A DNA stretch of 64,000 nucleotides. It comes from an uncultured Paracoccaceae bacterium. Lineage in GTDB: Bacteria > Pseudomonadota > Alphaproteobacteria > Rhodobacterales > Rhodobacteraceae. Below are positions 51,765 to 61,162 of the stretch, piece by piece. Each line of letters starts with the position of its first letter. Positions within the stretch are counted from its first letter, which is position 1. The stretch is from NCBI GenBank assembly GCA_951812305.1, contig CATOSB010000008.1, positions 310,001 to 374,000 of the forward strand, in the 5' to 3' direction. Under the pieces are notes generated by a model. That model worked only from the letters and a program-made list of their open reading frames with translations, searched no databases and was not told where the DNA came from. A program made the position numbers and the translations under genes.

Positions 51765-52262
51765 TTGTCTGATGAAGAAGTGATTTTCGAGGTGAAGGCA
51801 GCCTTGGTGCGCCGCTTGATCGCGATTGCGGCTTTGTTGTTTTCTGGCGCGTGCCTGATTTATCTGGCGCTGAACGGAGCGGTTGGTGGATTTCTGCTGA
51901 AAATTCTGATGATTGCCGCAGGTGCTGCAATTTTGGTTTTCGCTGAATGGTTCCGGCGCACAACCGGCGCACCTTTGGAACTGACAGAAGACGGATTGCG
52001 GGAAGCGAACGGTCGGTGGCTTTGCCAGATGGATGATGTCGTCAAGGTTGATCGTGGAATTATCGCGATGAAACCGAGCAATGGGTTTTTGATCCGCCTG
52101 AAAGACAAGGCAAACATGCAATGGTCGCCCGGCATGTGGTGGCGGTTGGGCGCGACGATTGGTGTGGGTGGCGTGACGGATCGATATATGTCCCGCGCGG
52201 TTGCCGAATATATGGCGCTTGCAATTGCAGAGCGGGACAAACCCAAGGACGAGGAAAGCTAG
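51765..52262 (+). CDS. Predicted membrane protein of unknown function
   Basis: A 165-residue protein with two membrane helices (LIAIAALLFSGACLIYLAL and GGFLLKILMIAAGAAILVFAEWF) and a cytoplasmic PH-like beta part (LELTEDGLREANGRWLCQMDDVVKVDRGIIAMKPSNGFLIRLKDK). It starts with TTG, nine bases after the TetR gene, and is probably cotranscribed with it. I do not recognise a precise family. Confidence 0.7.
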   Translation: MSDEEVIFEVKAALVRRLIAIAALLFSGACLIYLALNGAVGGFLLKILMIAAGAAILVFAEWFRRTTGAPLELTEDGLREANGRWLCQMDDVVKVDRGIIAMKPSNGFLIRLKDKANMQWSPGMWWRLGATIGVGGVTDRYMSRAVAEYMALAIAERDKPKDEES

Positions 52263-52424
52263 GCTGTGTGCGGCCAGCCACCGCGTCGGGCCGATATTCG
52301 CAATCATACGCGATCCGGCGAAGCCTGATTTTTGCCGACACACCTGTCCGTGCTTGATTTAGAGCGTGTCTTGAGGCGCACAATTCCCCTATTACGCGAA
52401 ATTTTTTGTAAAGGGGCACCGAAT

Positions 52425-53360
52425 ATGTCGAAAGCGATCATCGGAATCCACGGGCTGGCGAATAAGCCACCCAAAAATGATCTGACGAAGTACTGGATCA
52501 AATCGATTCAGGAAGGGTTGGAAAAGAACTGTGACAACCCAAATGCGCAATTTGACTATGAAATGGTGTACTGGGCCGACCGGCTTTACAAAATGGCAAT
52601 GCATGAAGACGCTGGGTTCAATTTCGACGATTTGTACAATTCGGAACCCTATCTGCCCGCGCCCGGTCCCTTGGTGGAATACCGTGCCGGGTTGCTAGAC
52701 CGCGTGCGCATCGGCGGTAACGCGGCCTTTGGTGCCACGGTCGATTTCGTCAAGAACACGTTTGGGGTCGAACGAGTTGCGGATTGGGTTTTACAGCGGG
52801 TGCTGAAGGATCTGGATTTTTACTACGATGATGACCGTAAAATCCCCGATCGCTCTGACCCGCCAAAACTGGTTCATGCCCGCCGCGTGCTGATGGACGA
52901 ATTGGCAAATGCCGTTCGTGCGCAAAAGGGTAAGGAAATCATGCTGATCGCCCATTCGATGGGAACGATTATTGCTTTTGACGTGCTGCATGAGCTGGCC
53001 GACAGCGACCCGGATCTTAAAATCGCCGAATTCGTCACCATCGGCGCCCCGCTTGGCCTGCCGCATGTAAAAACGAAGATCCTGCAGGAAGCCGGGCCGG
53101 ATGATGCAGCGGATGCGCTGTGTACGCCGGAGAATGTGACCGGTTCGTGGATCAACTATTGGGATCGCCGCGATGCCGTTGCGATTGACGGTCACCTGCG
53201 CGACGATTTCCGCGCCAACAAGGCAGGTATTCGCGTGGTCGATGATCTGGTCGACAACAGCTACGAGGGAACGACAGGCGCGCCGAATTACCACAAATCC
53301 TATGGTTATTTGCGCGCGCCAGAGCTTTCCAAACAGATCAACACGTTCCTGAACGGATAA
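52425..53360 (+). CDS. Alpha/beta-hydrolase fold protein
   Basis: A 311-residue protein starting MSKAIIGIHGLANKP, where IGIHG is the oxyanion-hole side of the fold. The nucleophile elbow is IAHSMGTIIAF, with Ser in A-H-S-M-G. The C-terminal part (NYWDRRDAVAIDGHLRDDF and APNYHKSYGYLRAP) should hold the acid and His. The substrate is unknown; it may be an esterase or lipase. The ATG at 52425 has AGGGG upstream; the frame opens earlier at 52332, but that part is not protein-like. Confidence 0.8.
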   Translation: MSKAIIGIHGLANKPPKNDLTKYWIKSIQEGLEKNCDNPNAQFDYEMVYWADRLYKMAMHEDAGFNFDDLYNSEPYLPAPGPLVEYRAGLLDRVRIGGNAAFGATVDFVKNTFGVERVADWVLQRVLKDLDFYYDDDRKIPDRSDPPKLVHARRVLMDELANAVRAQKGKEIMLIAHSMGTIIAFDVLHELADSDPDLKIAEFVTIGAPLGLPHVKTKILQEAGPDDAADALCTPENVTGSWINYWDRRDAVAIDGHLRDDFRANKAGIRVVDDLVDNSYEGTTGAPNYHKSYGYLRAPELSKQINTFLNG

Positions 53361-53534
53361 GCCTGCTGCGCGGGCGTTAAGCGGGCGCAAAACAATTTCG
53401 GCCTATATGCCGGGCGCGTGTCGCACCTGTGCCCTGATCAATTTTTCGCATATTCGCGCCTGAAATCGCCCTGGGCCGTTGCGAGATTTTAGTGTGCGGG
53501 CTAGGTTCGCCGCAAATAAACGTGAGGCAGCAAC

Positions 53535-55238
53535 GTGAAAACCAGATCCCTGATCAGCGGTATCTTTGCATCTGTAATGGCAATAGCGACGTTCCTACCA
53601 TCGGTTGTGGTGGGCGACAGCGGCTCTTATCTGGCGGCGCGCCACGCAAGCGCGTTCAGCGATTATCGTGCCGCGACAGGCTATTATGCCCGCGCCATTG
53701 CGGATGATCCCGACAACCCCGGCCTGCTTGAAAACGCTGTCATCGCCTATCTGGGTCTTGGCAAAGTGGGCGAAGCGGCGACGGTCGCCGGAAAGCTTTT
53801 CGCGCTCAACACCGAAAGCCAGGTTGCCGCGATGGCGGTGTTGGCTGACCGGTTTCAGAACGAAAACTACACCGGTGTGCAAGAGGCGCTGGACGACGGG
53901 CTTTCTGTTGGGCCGCTGGTTGACGGTTTGCTGAAAGGCTGGGCGCAGATCGGGCTTGGGTCGATGTCCGATGGGCTTGCGACATTTGACGAGGTTGCCG
54001 CAACAAACGGGATCGAGGTTTTTGGCCTGTACCACAAGGCACTTGCCCTTGCGATGGCGGGCGATCTTGAAGGCGCCGAGGTTATCCTGTCCGGCGATGC
54101 CGGTGGGCCATTACAACTGAACCGCCGCGGCATCGTGGCATTCGCACAGGTTCTGAGCCAGCTTGAACGCAATGGTGATGCGATCGAACTGCTTGACGCC
54201 ACATATGGCAATGATCCCGACCCGTTAATCGCCGCGCTGCGACACCGACTTGAGGCGGGCGAACCGGTTCCTTTTGACGCCGCACGCACGGCGCGCGACG
54301 GCGCGGCAGAGGTGTTTCTGGTGGTCGCCGGCGCGCTTAGTGGCGAGGCGGCGGACAACTACACCTTGCTATACTCACGCGCCGCCGAACACACCCGGGC
54401 GGACTTTGTCGATGCCATAATGCTCAGCGCATCGTTGCTGGAAAGACTTGAACGCTACGATCTGGCGACTGAAAGTTATATGAAAGTTCCGCGCGATCAT
54501 CCGGTCTTTGACGATGCCGAAATGGGGCGGGCCGATGCATTGCGAAAATCCGGCAATCCCGAAGCCGCGATTGAGGCACTGCGCCAACTGTCGCGATCCA
54601 GTGCCGACAACCCGATTATCCACGTCACGCTGGGTGACACGCTGCGTGGGCTGGAACGTTACGAAGAGGCGCCGAAAGCCTATGATGCCGCCGCCGCGCT
54701 CTACCCTGATCCACAACAGGAACAGTGGTTGTTGTATTTCGCCCGCGGCATCACCCATGAACGCGAAGACCGCTGGGAACAGGCGGAAAAGGATTTCCGC
54801 TTTTCGTTGGAACTGAACCCCGGTCAACCACAGGTGCTGAACTATCTCGGCTATTCCTTTGTCGAGATGGGCCAGAATATGGAAGAGGCGCTTGGGATGA
54901 TCGAAGAGGCTGTCGCGGCGCGCCCCGACAGCGGTTACATTGTCGATAGCCTTGGCTGGGTGCAGTTCAAGATGGGGCATTTCGCGGACGCGGTTGTGAA
55001 TCTGGAACGCGCCGCCGAATTGATGGCGGTCGACCCCATCGTCAATGACCACCTGGGCGATGCCTATTGGGCCGTGGGTCGCAAAATCGAGGCGGAATTT
55101 CAGTGGAAGCGCGCGTTAAGCTTCGATCCCGAAGAGGAAGATGCCGACCGCATCAGGCGCAAGCTTGAAGTCGGACTTGATGTTGTGCGGGAAGAAGAAG
55201 GTGAGGCGCCTTTCGATGTGTCCTCGCAGGATGGCTGA
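53535..55238 (+). CDS. Tetratricopeptide-repeat protein, exported
   Basis: A 567-residue protein with an N-terminal signal sequence (LISGIFASVMAIATFLPSVVVG) followed by TPR-like helical pairs through to the end. The clearest repeats are in the C-terminal half (NPIIHVTLGDTLRGLERYEEAPKAYDAAAALYP; GQPQVLNYLGYSFVEMGQNMEEALGMIEEAVAARP; SGYIVDSLGWVQFKMGHFADAVVNLERAAEL). It is probably a periplasmic or membrane-attached scaffold for envelope assembly; the partner is unknown. The start is GTG at 53535. It lies upstream of ispE. Nothing is seen in 53361-53534. Confidence 0.85.
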   Translation: MKTRSLISGIFASVMAIATFLPSVVVGDSGSYLAARHASAFSDYRAATGYYARAIADDPDNPGLLENAVIAYLGLGKVGEAATVAGKLFALNTESQVAAMAVLADRFQNENYTGVQEALDDGLSVGPLVDGLLKGWAQIGLGSMSDGLATFDEVAATNGIEVFGLYHKALALAMAGDLEGAEVILSGDAGGPLQLNRRGIVAFAQVLSQLERNGDAIELLDATYGNDPDPLIAALRHRLEAGEPVPFDAARTARDGAAEVFLVVAGALSGEAADNYTLLYSRAAEHTRADFVDAIMLSASLLERLERYDLATESYMKVPRDHPVFDDAEMGRADALRKSGNPEAAIEALRQLSRSSADNPIIHVTLGDTLRGLERYEEAPKAYDAAAALYPDPQQEQWLLYFARGITHEREDRWEQAEKDFRFSLELNPGQPQVLNYLGYSFVEMGQNMEEALGMIEEAVAARPDSGYIVDSLGWVQFKMGHFADAVVNLERAAELMAVDPIVNDHLGDAYWAVGRKIEAEFQWKRALSFDPEEEDADRIRRKLEVGLDVVREEEGEAPFDVSSQDG

Positions 55239-55299
55239 CGCGAGCCAAGCGCATTTGCACCTGCGCAAAACCTCGCGCAAGTATACCCCTCCCTACCAC

Positions 55300-55315
55300 C
55301 CCCAATCCTTTGGGG
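55300..55315. terminator. Short hairpin between the TPR gene and ispE
   Basis: CCCCAA-TCCT-TTGGGG is a perfect six-pair stem in the 124-bp gap. No T run follows, so it is at best a weak terminator or an mRNA stability element. Confidence 0.35.
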
Positions 55316-55362
55316 AATTCGGGTAAGGTGGTGTTAATCCACGAAAATCAGAGGGTTGGTGG

Positions 55363-56244
55363 GTGAACAACGCCGTCCCCGATCAGACATCGGCAACAGG
55401 TGGCTGGGTCGAGGAATTCGCCCCGGCAAAAATCAACCTTTCCCTGCACGTCACCGGGCGGCGCGAGGATGGTTATCACCTGCTCGATTCTTTGGTGGCA
55501 TTTGCGGATATCGGCGACACGGTGCGTGTTCGAAGGGCCGATACGATGTCGCTATCGGTCAGCGGACCATTGGCTGCCGGGGTTCCCGACGATGCGAGCA
55601 ACCTCGTCTGCCAAGCGGCAGAACTGATTGGCGGCGGCCCTTTCGAGATTGCGTTGGTGAAACGCCTGCCATCCGCCGCCGGAATAGGCGGTGGGTCCTC
55701 GGATGCGGCGGCGGCGTTGCGCGCCATTGGCCGGGCCACCGGGCGGCCCTTGCCAGACACGGGTGCGCTATTGGCACTTGGGGCGGACGTGCCGGTTTGC
55801 ACGTCGCAGGGTTTTTGGCGGACGGGTGGGATCGGAGACACGTTAACACCTTGGGCATTTGACCCAATCACGCCGCCAGGGATCGTTCTTGCCAACCCCC
55901 GGCGCTCGCTTTCGACTGCAAAGGTGTTTGGCGCACTGTCCCATGTCGATGGCCTGTCGATGCCGGATACTATTCCGCGGTTCAGGTCGGTCGAAGATTT
56001 GGGTGAATGGTTAACAGGACAGCGCAATGATCTGGAGATTTCGGCGCGGGAACTGATGCCTGAGATTAACATCGGTTTAAACGAACTGCGCACCGCCAAC
56101 CCATGCCTCGCCCGTATGTCCGGTTCCGGCGCGACGCTTTTTGCGCTTTTCCCTGACACGTCAACCGCTTCGGACGCCGCCAACCATCTACGCGGGAAAC
56201 TCCCCACGTGGTGGGTCGAATCCGGTGGTCTAGTGGTTGGTTAA
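55363..56244 (+). CDS. ispE: 4-(cytidine 5'-diphospho)-2-C-methyl-D-erythritol kinase
   Basis: A 293-residue GHMP kinase of the MEP pathway for isoprenoids. It has FAPAKINLSLHVTGRREDGYHLLDSLVAF at the N-terminus, the ATP loop LPSAAGIGGGSSDAAAALRAI, and the C-terminal ARMSGSGATLFALF. The start is GTG at 55363 with GAGGG upstream. It is convergent with the polyprenyl synthase gene, which uses the pathway products. Confidence 0.95.
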   Translation: MNNAVPDQTSATGGWVEEFAPAKINLSLHVTGRREDGYHLLDSLVAFADIGDTVRVRRADTMSLSVSGPLAAGVPDDASNLVCQAAELIGGGPFEIALVKRLPSAAGIGGGSSDAAAALRAIGRATGRPLPDTGALLALGADVPVCTSQGFWRTGGIGDTLTPWAFDPITPPGIVLANPRRSLSTAKVFGALSHVDGLSMPDTIPRFRSVEDLGEWLTGQRNDLEISARELMPEINIGLNELRTANPCLARMSGSGATLFALFPDTSTASDAANHLRGKLPTWWVESGGLVVG

Positions 56245-56270
56245 GAGGCTGTAAATAAAGGTAAAATTCT

Positions 56271-56290
56271 GACCAAATGGTCAATTGTTT
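56271..56290. terminator. Possible bidirectional terminator between ispE and the polyprenyl synthase gene
   Basis: GACCA-AA-TGGTC (56271-56282) is followed by AATTGTTTT in the 69-bp gap between two convergent genes. The stem is only five pairs, so its strength is uncertain. Confidence 0.4.
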
Positions 56291-56313
56291 TGCATGCGAA
56301 ACATTTCCGTTCC

Positions 56314-57315
56314 TTAGTTCAGTCGTGCCACCACGTAGTCACTCAATTCCAACAGCATTTCGCGCAGTTCATGATCCGGCAATTTGCCCAACGCGGCTTT
56401 TGCCGTTTCTGCCCAAGCCAGCGCGTCAGATCGCGTCGACTGGATTGAACCATGCCGTGCCAAATTCTCCAGCGCTCGCTCAAGATCGCCATCCCGCTGA
56501 TTGCCTTTTTCGATCACACGCGACCAGAAAGAGCGCTCTTCAGCGTCTGCTTTTGCAACGGCCTTGATCACCGGCAACGTCAGTTTCCTTTCGCGGAAAT
56601 CGTCGCCGATATTCTTGCCTGTCACTGCCGGATCGCCATCGTAATCCAACAGATCGTCGGCAATCTGGAATGCGATCCCCAGCGCATCTCCGAAATCAAA
56701 AAGCGCTTGCACGACATCTTTTGGCTGATCGGCGATGACCCCGCCAACTTCGGTTGCAGCAGAAAACAGGGCCGCCGTTTTTCCACGCACGACCTTCAGA
56801 TAGATATCTTCATCCGTGCGAAGATCCTGCGCGGCGGTCAGTTGCAGAACCTCGCCTTCCGCAATCGTTGCGGCAGCATTTGAGAGGATACTCAGAACCC
56901 GCAGATTGCCGGGTTCCACCATCAACTGGAACGCGCGCGCAAAAAAATAGTCACCGGTCAGAACGCTGGATTTGTTGTCCCAAAGCAGGTTCGCCGTCGG
57001 TCGCCCGCGCCGTTGCGCGCTTTCATCCACCACATCGTCGTGCAAAAGCGTTGCCGTGTGAATGAATTCCACTGTCGCCGCCAGATGCACATGAAACGGC
57101 CCCTCGTATCCGCACATCCGCGCCGCAGCGAGGGTCAGCATCGGACGCAGCCGCTTGCCGCCCGCGCCAACGAGATGCGCGGTGACTTCCGGGATGCGTG
57201 GCGCGTGTTCAGACGCCATGCGCGCCGCGATCAGCGCGTTTACCGCGGCCAGATCATCCGCCAGATATTCGGCAAGCCGCTCATGCGGTTTGGTGGCGAT
57301 CTGGTCCAGTCCCAT
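56314..57315 (-). CDS. Long-chain polyprenyl diphosphate synthase (ubiquinone side chain)
   Basis: A 333-residue trans-prenyltransferase. The first Asp-rich motif is LLHDDVVDES in EFIHTATLLHDDVVDESAQRRGRPTAN, and the second is FQIADDLLDYDGD. Also present are LVGAGGKRLRP and LKVVRGKTAALFSAA. In this group the product is usually decaprenyl diphosphate for ubiquinone-10, but chain length cannot be read here with certainty. The ATG at 57315 with AGGAG five bases upstream is preferred to a start 14 codons earlier. It is divergent from the DUF2007 gene across 56 bp. Confidence 0.92.
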   Translation of the reverse strand: MGLDQIATKPHERLAEYLADDLAAVNALIAARMASEHAPRIPEVTAHLVGAGGKRLRPMLTLAAARMCGYEGPFHVHLAATVEFIHTATLLHDDVVDESAQRRGRPTANLLWDNKSSVLTGDYFFARAFQLMVEPGNLRVLSILSNAAATIAEGEVLQLTAAQDLRTDEDIYLKVVRGKTAALFSAATEVGGVIADQPKDVVQALFDFGDALGIAFQIADDLLDYDGDPAVTGKNIGDDFRERKLTLPVIKAVAKADAEERSFWSRVIEKGNQRDGDLERALENLARHGSIQSTRSDALAWAETAKAALGKLPDHELREMLLELSDYVVARLN

Positions 57316-57371
57316 CACGCTCCTGTCAGGCCTCTCGACAAGGCCGCCTCTCTCCACCTAAGTCTTGGCGC

Positions 57372-57587
57372 ATGAAAGAGCTTTTGCGCAGCACCGACCC
57401 AACGATCATCGCCTATGCCAAGGCCCTTCTTGAGGGCGAGGATATAGGCTGTTTCGAAATGGACGTCCATATGAGCGTGCTGGAAGGATCGATCGGCATT
57501 TTGCCGCGGCGGTTGATGGTGATCGAACGCGACCTTGTGCACGCGGAACGGGTGATGCGCGATAACGAGATCGACCTTGGAAAATGA
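57372..57587 (+). CDS. DUF2007 domain protein
   Basis: A 71-residue protein (MKELLRSTDPTIIAYAKALLEGEDIGCFEMDVHMSVLEGSIGILPRRLMV) of the DUF2007 putative signal-transducing type, an ACT-like small fold. The ATG at 57372 was chosen over an earlier open frame because the family begins MKELLR. It overlaps the methyltransferase gene by eleven bases, so the two are translationally coupled. Confidence 0.82.
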   Translation: MKELLRSTDPTIIAYAKALLEGEDIGCFEMDVHMSVLEGSIGILPRRLMVIERDLVHAERVMRDNEIDLGK

Positions 57588-58332
57588 GCTGACGCGCGAT
57601 GCGTTTCTGGGCGGGCGGTTGCAGATCTGGCAACCTGCGAAAGGCTATCGCGCAGGAGTGGATCCGATCCTTTTGGCGGCGGCGGTAAACGCGAAACCGA
57701 CCGATAAGGTGCTGGAACTGGGGTGCGGTGTGGGTGTCGCGTCACTGGCGCTTTCGCAGCTAACTGGTGCTGGTTTGACAGGGATCGAATTGCAGCCGGA
57801 GTATTCGGAACTGGCGCGGCGCAATGCCCGCGAAAACGATCTGCCGCTGACGGTGTTCGATGGTGATTTGCGTGATATGCCTGCGCCGGTTTGCGACTTG
57901 TCCTTCGACCACGTCATTGCCAATCCGCCCTATTTTGACAGAGGTCGCGGGAGCGTTGCGCGTAATTCGGGGCGAGAACTCGCAATGGGCGAAGAGACGC
58001 CGCTTCACGAGTGGATTGACGCAGCCGTCAAGCGGTTGAAACCGAAAGGTCTTTTAACTGTTATTCAGAATGCCGAACGGCTTGTTGATCTTTTGTCGGT
58101 CTGCGATAGTCGCATGGGTGACGTGACCCTGATGCCAATTTCCCCGCGCGTGGGGCGCAATGCGGAGCGGATCATCCTGCGCGCCAAAAAAGGCGCGGGT
58201 GGTGCACCCCAGCTATTGCCGCCATTGGTCATGCACAAGGGTCAACACCATCGCGACGGGGCCGGTCAGTATACCGATGACGTCGAGGAAGTCTTGCGCA
58301 ACGGCAAAGCCTTACCAAATATGAATAAGTGA
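57577..58332 (+). CDS. tRNA1(Val) (adenine(37)-N6)-methyltransferase-like protein
   Basis: A 251-residue SAM-dependent methyltransferase. The SAM motif is KVLELGCGVGVASLALSQL and the acidic strand GIELQPEYSELA. The N6-adenine catalytic NPPY is in HVIANPPYFDRGRGS. This resembles E. coli TrmN6 (YfiC), which modifies A37 of tRNA-Val. The TTG start lies inside the preceding DUF2007 frame. Confidence 0.85.
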   Translation: MENELTRDAFLGGRLQIWQPAKGYRAGVDPILLAAAVNAKPTDKVLELGCGVGVASLALSQLTGAGLTGIELQPEYSELARRNARENDLPLTVFDGDLRDMPAPVCDLSFDHVIANPPYFDRGRGSVARNSGRELAMGEETPLHEWIDAAVKRLKPKGLLTVIQNAERLVDLLSVCDSRMGDVTLMPISPRVGRNAERIILRAKKGAGGAPQLLPPLVMHKGQHHRDGAGQYTDDVEEVLRNGKALPNMNK

Positions 58333-58430
58333 CTTGCCGTTAACGCTTGCTTTACGGATGTTCGTAACAATTCCGTGACAAGTGGCAGATTTTGTGGTGG
58401 GATGATCGTGCGACAACAACATAGGAGTGT

Positions 58431-58604
58431 ATGTCGATGAGCCTGAGTTCGCATCTGGAAGAACTTCGCCGGAAACATGAAAACCTGAAAGCCGAAGTCG
58501 AAGAAGCCCAACGCAGCCCCGGATACGACCAATACGCAATCTCAGATCTCAAGAAACAAAAACTGAAGGTTAAAGAGGAAATCTTCCGATTATCCGCCGC
58601 CTGA
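58431..58604 (+). CDS. DUF465 (YdcH-like) small protein
   Basis: 57 residues from the ATG at 58431 (a second ATG at 58437), with AGGAG six bases upstream. The sequence SHLEELRRKHENLKAEVEEAQRSPGYDQ is a charged helix and matches the small DUF465 family with its LKKQKLKVKEEI end. Function is unknown; it is probably a coiled coil. The frame is short but well supported by the ribosome-binding site and family pattern. Confidence 0.85.
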   Translation: MSMSLSSHLEELRRKHENLKAEVEEAQRSPGYDQYAISDLKKQKLKVKEEIFRLSAA

Positions 58605-58773
58605 CGGCCATGATTTGATCGGTCGGCTTGCGTTCTGGCAAGTCGGAATGAAGCGTCTCACCGAAGTATTTACGCGGTGGCGAATGTTGGATTTGCCATT
58701 CGGCAAAATGCGAGCCGCAAATATTTTTTCGAATTTTGGGAAAGCTGCTGACGCCGATTGTATTGCTTCTGGT

Positions 58774-59025
58774 GTCGGTCTGAAGCTTACGTTCCACCAA
58801 CACTTAACACGCAGCCTTTCCGGCGGCCAACGCCTGCCCGTGGGATGGCGATACAACTTCTCAAAGGCAGCGCTTTATGTCAGCCAAGTCCGTGCGAATT
58901 CTAAGGATCGCACCCAGCGTCACCAAATCGCCAGCCCGTGGGGACGGGCAGGCGATCGCGCGGCGCCTGCGGCTTGATTCCGCGCGACGGGTTCATACTG
59001 GCAACGTGTCCCCTTCAGGCCAAAA
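58774..59025 (+). repeat. Dispersed palindromic element, copy E
   Basis: Forward copy between the DUF465 gene and the 3' end of paaX. The left end is CGGTCTGAAGC (58776) and the right end CTTCAGGCCA (to 59022). The left arm CGCCTGCCCGTGGGATGG begins at 58831. The right arm is about 58927-58955. The third hairpin has the inner core GCCTGCGGC instead of GGCCCGAGGGCC. It fills most of the 491-bp gap; 58605-58773 and 59026-59095 show no gene that I can support. Confidence 0.85.
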
Positions 59026-59095
59026 GGCGAAAGGCAATGAAGGCAACGCGCGTTCTTTCGTCGCACAAAGCTGAACACCGGCTTTACCCGAATTC

Positions 59096-59914
59096 TCATG
59101 CAACTTTACCTTTCGTCACAACTTTTTCATCCAGCCATGGATCTGCGGCGGCTGACAGCGTGTCATGAAGATTCAGAAAAGCGCTGCGACAATGTTCCCC
59201 CAACCAATCCTTCGGCAACAACTCTGGCGGCAGGTCTGCGTGACGCAGCAATACGCGCCGCCACTGATGCACCAGCAAAACACGGCAGGCGGCCGCCGTT
59301 GATCCATCGGGCTTGGCGGCAAGGGTCCCTTTGATCGCCTCGAAAAGCGAAAGGTAATCGTCTTGCAGCTCCTTCGGCGCAAGCCTGGATCGTGCCCAAT
59401 CGGGAAGCTGTTCGGGCTGGAGTTCGGTCGTAAGCGCGCTGGCCACCGGAACATCGGAGGCGGCATGGCCGAGATACAGGTTTGGCACCAATTCCTGAAA
59501 GCCGCGTTCTGCCATCTCAACGGCCAGGTCGTTGTGGCCGTTTTCAGCAATGGGGGGCAGCACATTCAGCGTCCATGGGCCGACAAGGGCAGGGCCCGTC
59601 GCGTAGATGCGTTGCGTGGCCGGCAGAAACTCTGCCTTGCCGATATCCGAAAGCGTGTAGAACGCCTTTCGCCCGGTTCTGTCGCGCGCAATCCAGCCAT
59701 CCTTGACCAATCGGTGCAATGCCACGCGCAGCGCCTCTGGCCGGATGCCAAGCGGCTCGGTCATGGCGCCCAGGGCGGATGCGGATATGTCGCCACCCCT
59801 TGGCACCACCGCGTCGCCAAAAATGGTGATGATCACAGACCAGACTCGCATCTCACCCAAGCCGGAAAGCCGCGCGATAAGCTCTGCGCCGGATATCGAA
59901 CAATTGTCGCTCAT
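59096..59914 (-). CDS. paaX: PaaX-type transcriptional repressor of phenylacetate catabolism
   Basis: A 272-residue regulator. The N-terminal winged-helix part includes VWSVIITIFGDAVVPRGGDISASALGAMTEPLGIRPEALRVALHRLVKDGWIARDRTGRKAFYTLSD. The middle and C-terminal parts (DYLSLFEAIKG; VLLVHQWRRVLLRHADLPPELLP) match PaaX. In E. coli it represses paa operons and is released by phenylacetyl-CoA. It is divergent from the thioesterase gene across 66 bp and lies about 1.5 kb from paaZ. Confidence 0.9.
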   Translation of the reverse strand: MSDNCSISGAELIARLSGLGEMRVWSVIITIFGDAVVPRGGDISASALGAMTEPLGIRPEALRVALHRLVKDGWIARDRTGRKAFYTLSDIGKAEFLPATQRIYATGPALVGPWTLNVLPPIAENGHNDLAVEMAERGFQELVPNLYLGHAASDVPVASALTTELQPEQLPDWARSRLAPKELQDDYLSLFEAIKGTLAAKPDGSTAAACRVLLVHQWRRVLLRHADLPPELLPKDWLGEHCRSAFLNLHDTLSAAADPWLDEKVVTKGKVA

Positions 59915-59980
59915 TCAGTTGGTTATAGACAGGCCACGCCCTTCGCGCCACTGATAGAGCAGCGAATTTGGAGAGGCGGG

Positions 59981-60418
59981 ATGAGCGAACAAAGCCTTGC
60001 GGCAAAAGAGGCGATGGCGGCGGTGGACCACACATTCGCGCCGTGGGTTGCGGATTTGGGGCTGGAATTGATCGAGTGTTCAAAAAGCGGGGCGCGGTTG
60101 CGTTTGCCGCAGAACAAGGCGCTGGAATTGCGTGCAGGGCCGGGGGTTGGGGTGATCTGCGGACAGGCGATGGCAGCGGTGGCGGATACGGCTTGTGTCT
60201 ATGCGCTGACCGGGGCGAACGGGCGGTTTCGCAATTGCACGACCACGGATATGTCGGTGCGTTTTGTGCGCCCCTTGCCGGGGGGCGACGTGGATGTGCG
60301 CGTCGAGCTGGAAAGCAACGGGCGCAAACTGGCAGTGTGCCGGGTGACGCTGACGGCGGCGGGCAGCCCGAAAACGGCCTGTCTGGCGACAGCGACATTC
60401 ATGTATCTGGAAGAATAG
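59981..60418 (+). CDS. PaaI-like hotdog-fold thioesterase
   Basis: A 145-residue protein of the hotdog thioesterase superfamily (GPGVGVICGQAMAAVADTACVYALTG, then TTDMSVRFVRPLPGGDVDVRVELESNGRKLAVCRVTL). The ATG at 59981 has GGAG upstream; the frame is open earlier without family sequence. It hydrolyses an acyl-CoA of unknown kind. The position beside paaX suggests a link to phenylacetate, but a separate paaI is present at 63522. Confidence 0.8.
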   Translation: MSEQSLAAKEAMAAVDHTFAPWVADLGLELIECSKSGARLRLPQNKALELRAGPGVGVICGQAMAAVADTACVYALTGANGRFRNCTTTDMSVRFVRPLPGGDVDVRVELESNGRKLAVCRVTLTAAGSPKTACLATATFMYLEE

Positions 60419-60423
60419 AAGCC

Positions 60424-61155
60424 GTGGCGCTTTATGATCGGATCGGCATTGATTACGCCAATCTGCGACGCCCTGATCCACGGATCGCGGCCCGGATTTG
60501 GGCGGCGTTGAGAGATGCACAGAGCGTGTTGAATGTGGGTGCCGGTGCCGGGTCCTATGAGCCGGATGGGCGGGACGTTACAGCGTTGGAGCCGTCCGCC
60601 GAAATGATCGCGCAGCGGCCAGCGGGCAGCGCGCCCTGCGTGCAGGGTGTGGCGGAAGAATTGCCGTTTGAGGACGACGCTTTTGATGCGGTAATGGCGG
60701 TGCTGACCGTGCACCACTGGTCCGATCAGGCGCGCGGGATGGCCGAAATGCGGCGGGTGTCGCGCGGGCCAATTGTGTTGTTGACCTATGATCCGGCGTT
60801 CCGGGGGTTCTGGCTGACCGATTACCTGCCCGAGCTGATCGCGATGGATGAGCGCCAGATGCCGCGGATGGAGAGTTACGAGGCGTGGCTTGGTGCGGTC
60901 GAAATCAGCGACGTGCCGATCCCGCACGACTGTGCGGACGGGTTCTTATGCGCCTATTGGCGGCGGCCTGCGGCCTATCTGGATGCTAAACTGCGGGCGG
61001 CAATATCGTCGTTTCATGCTTTGGGCGATGTGAGCGTGCCGATGGCGCGACTGGAGGCGGATTTGCAGAGTGGCGCTTGGGGGGAGCGGTATGGCGCACT
61101 GATGGAACGGAACCAGCTCGATTGCGGGTATCGGTTGGTGGTGGCGGAAGGGTGA
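60424..61155 (+). CDS. SAM-dependent methyltransferase (class I)
   Basis: A 243-residue protein starting with GTG five bases after the thioesterase stop. The SAM site is VLNVGAGAGSYEP, and further on come VTALEPSAEMIAQRP, GVAEELPFEDDAFDAVMAVLTVHHWSD and RGPIVLLTYDPAF, a pattern of the UbiE/Methyltransf_11 group. The substrate is unknown. It is probably cotranscribed with the thioesterase. Confidence 0.82.
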   Translation: MALYDRIGIDYANLRRPDPRIAARIWAALRDAQSVLNVGAGAGSYEPDGRDVTALEPSAEMIAQRPAGSAPCVQGVAEELPFEDDAFDAVMAVLTVHHWSDQARGMAEMRRVSRGPIVLLTYDPAFRGFWLTDYLPELIAMDERQMPRMESYEAWLGAVEISDVPIPHDCADGFLCAYWRRPAAYLDAKLRAAISSFHALGDVSVPMARLEADLQSGAWGERYGALMERNQLDCGYRLVVAEG

Positions 61156-61162
61156 ATTTCGG

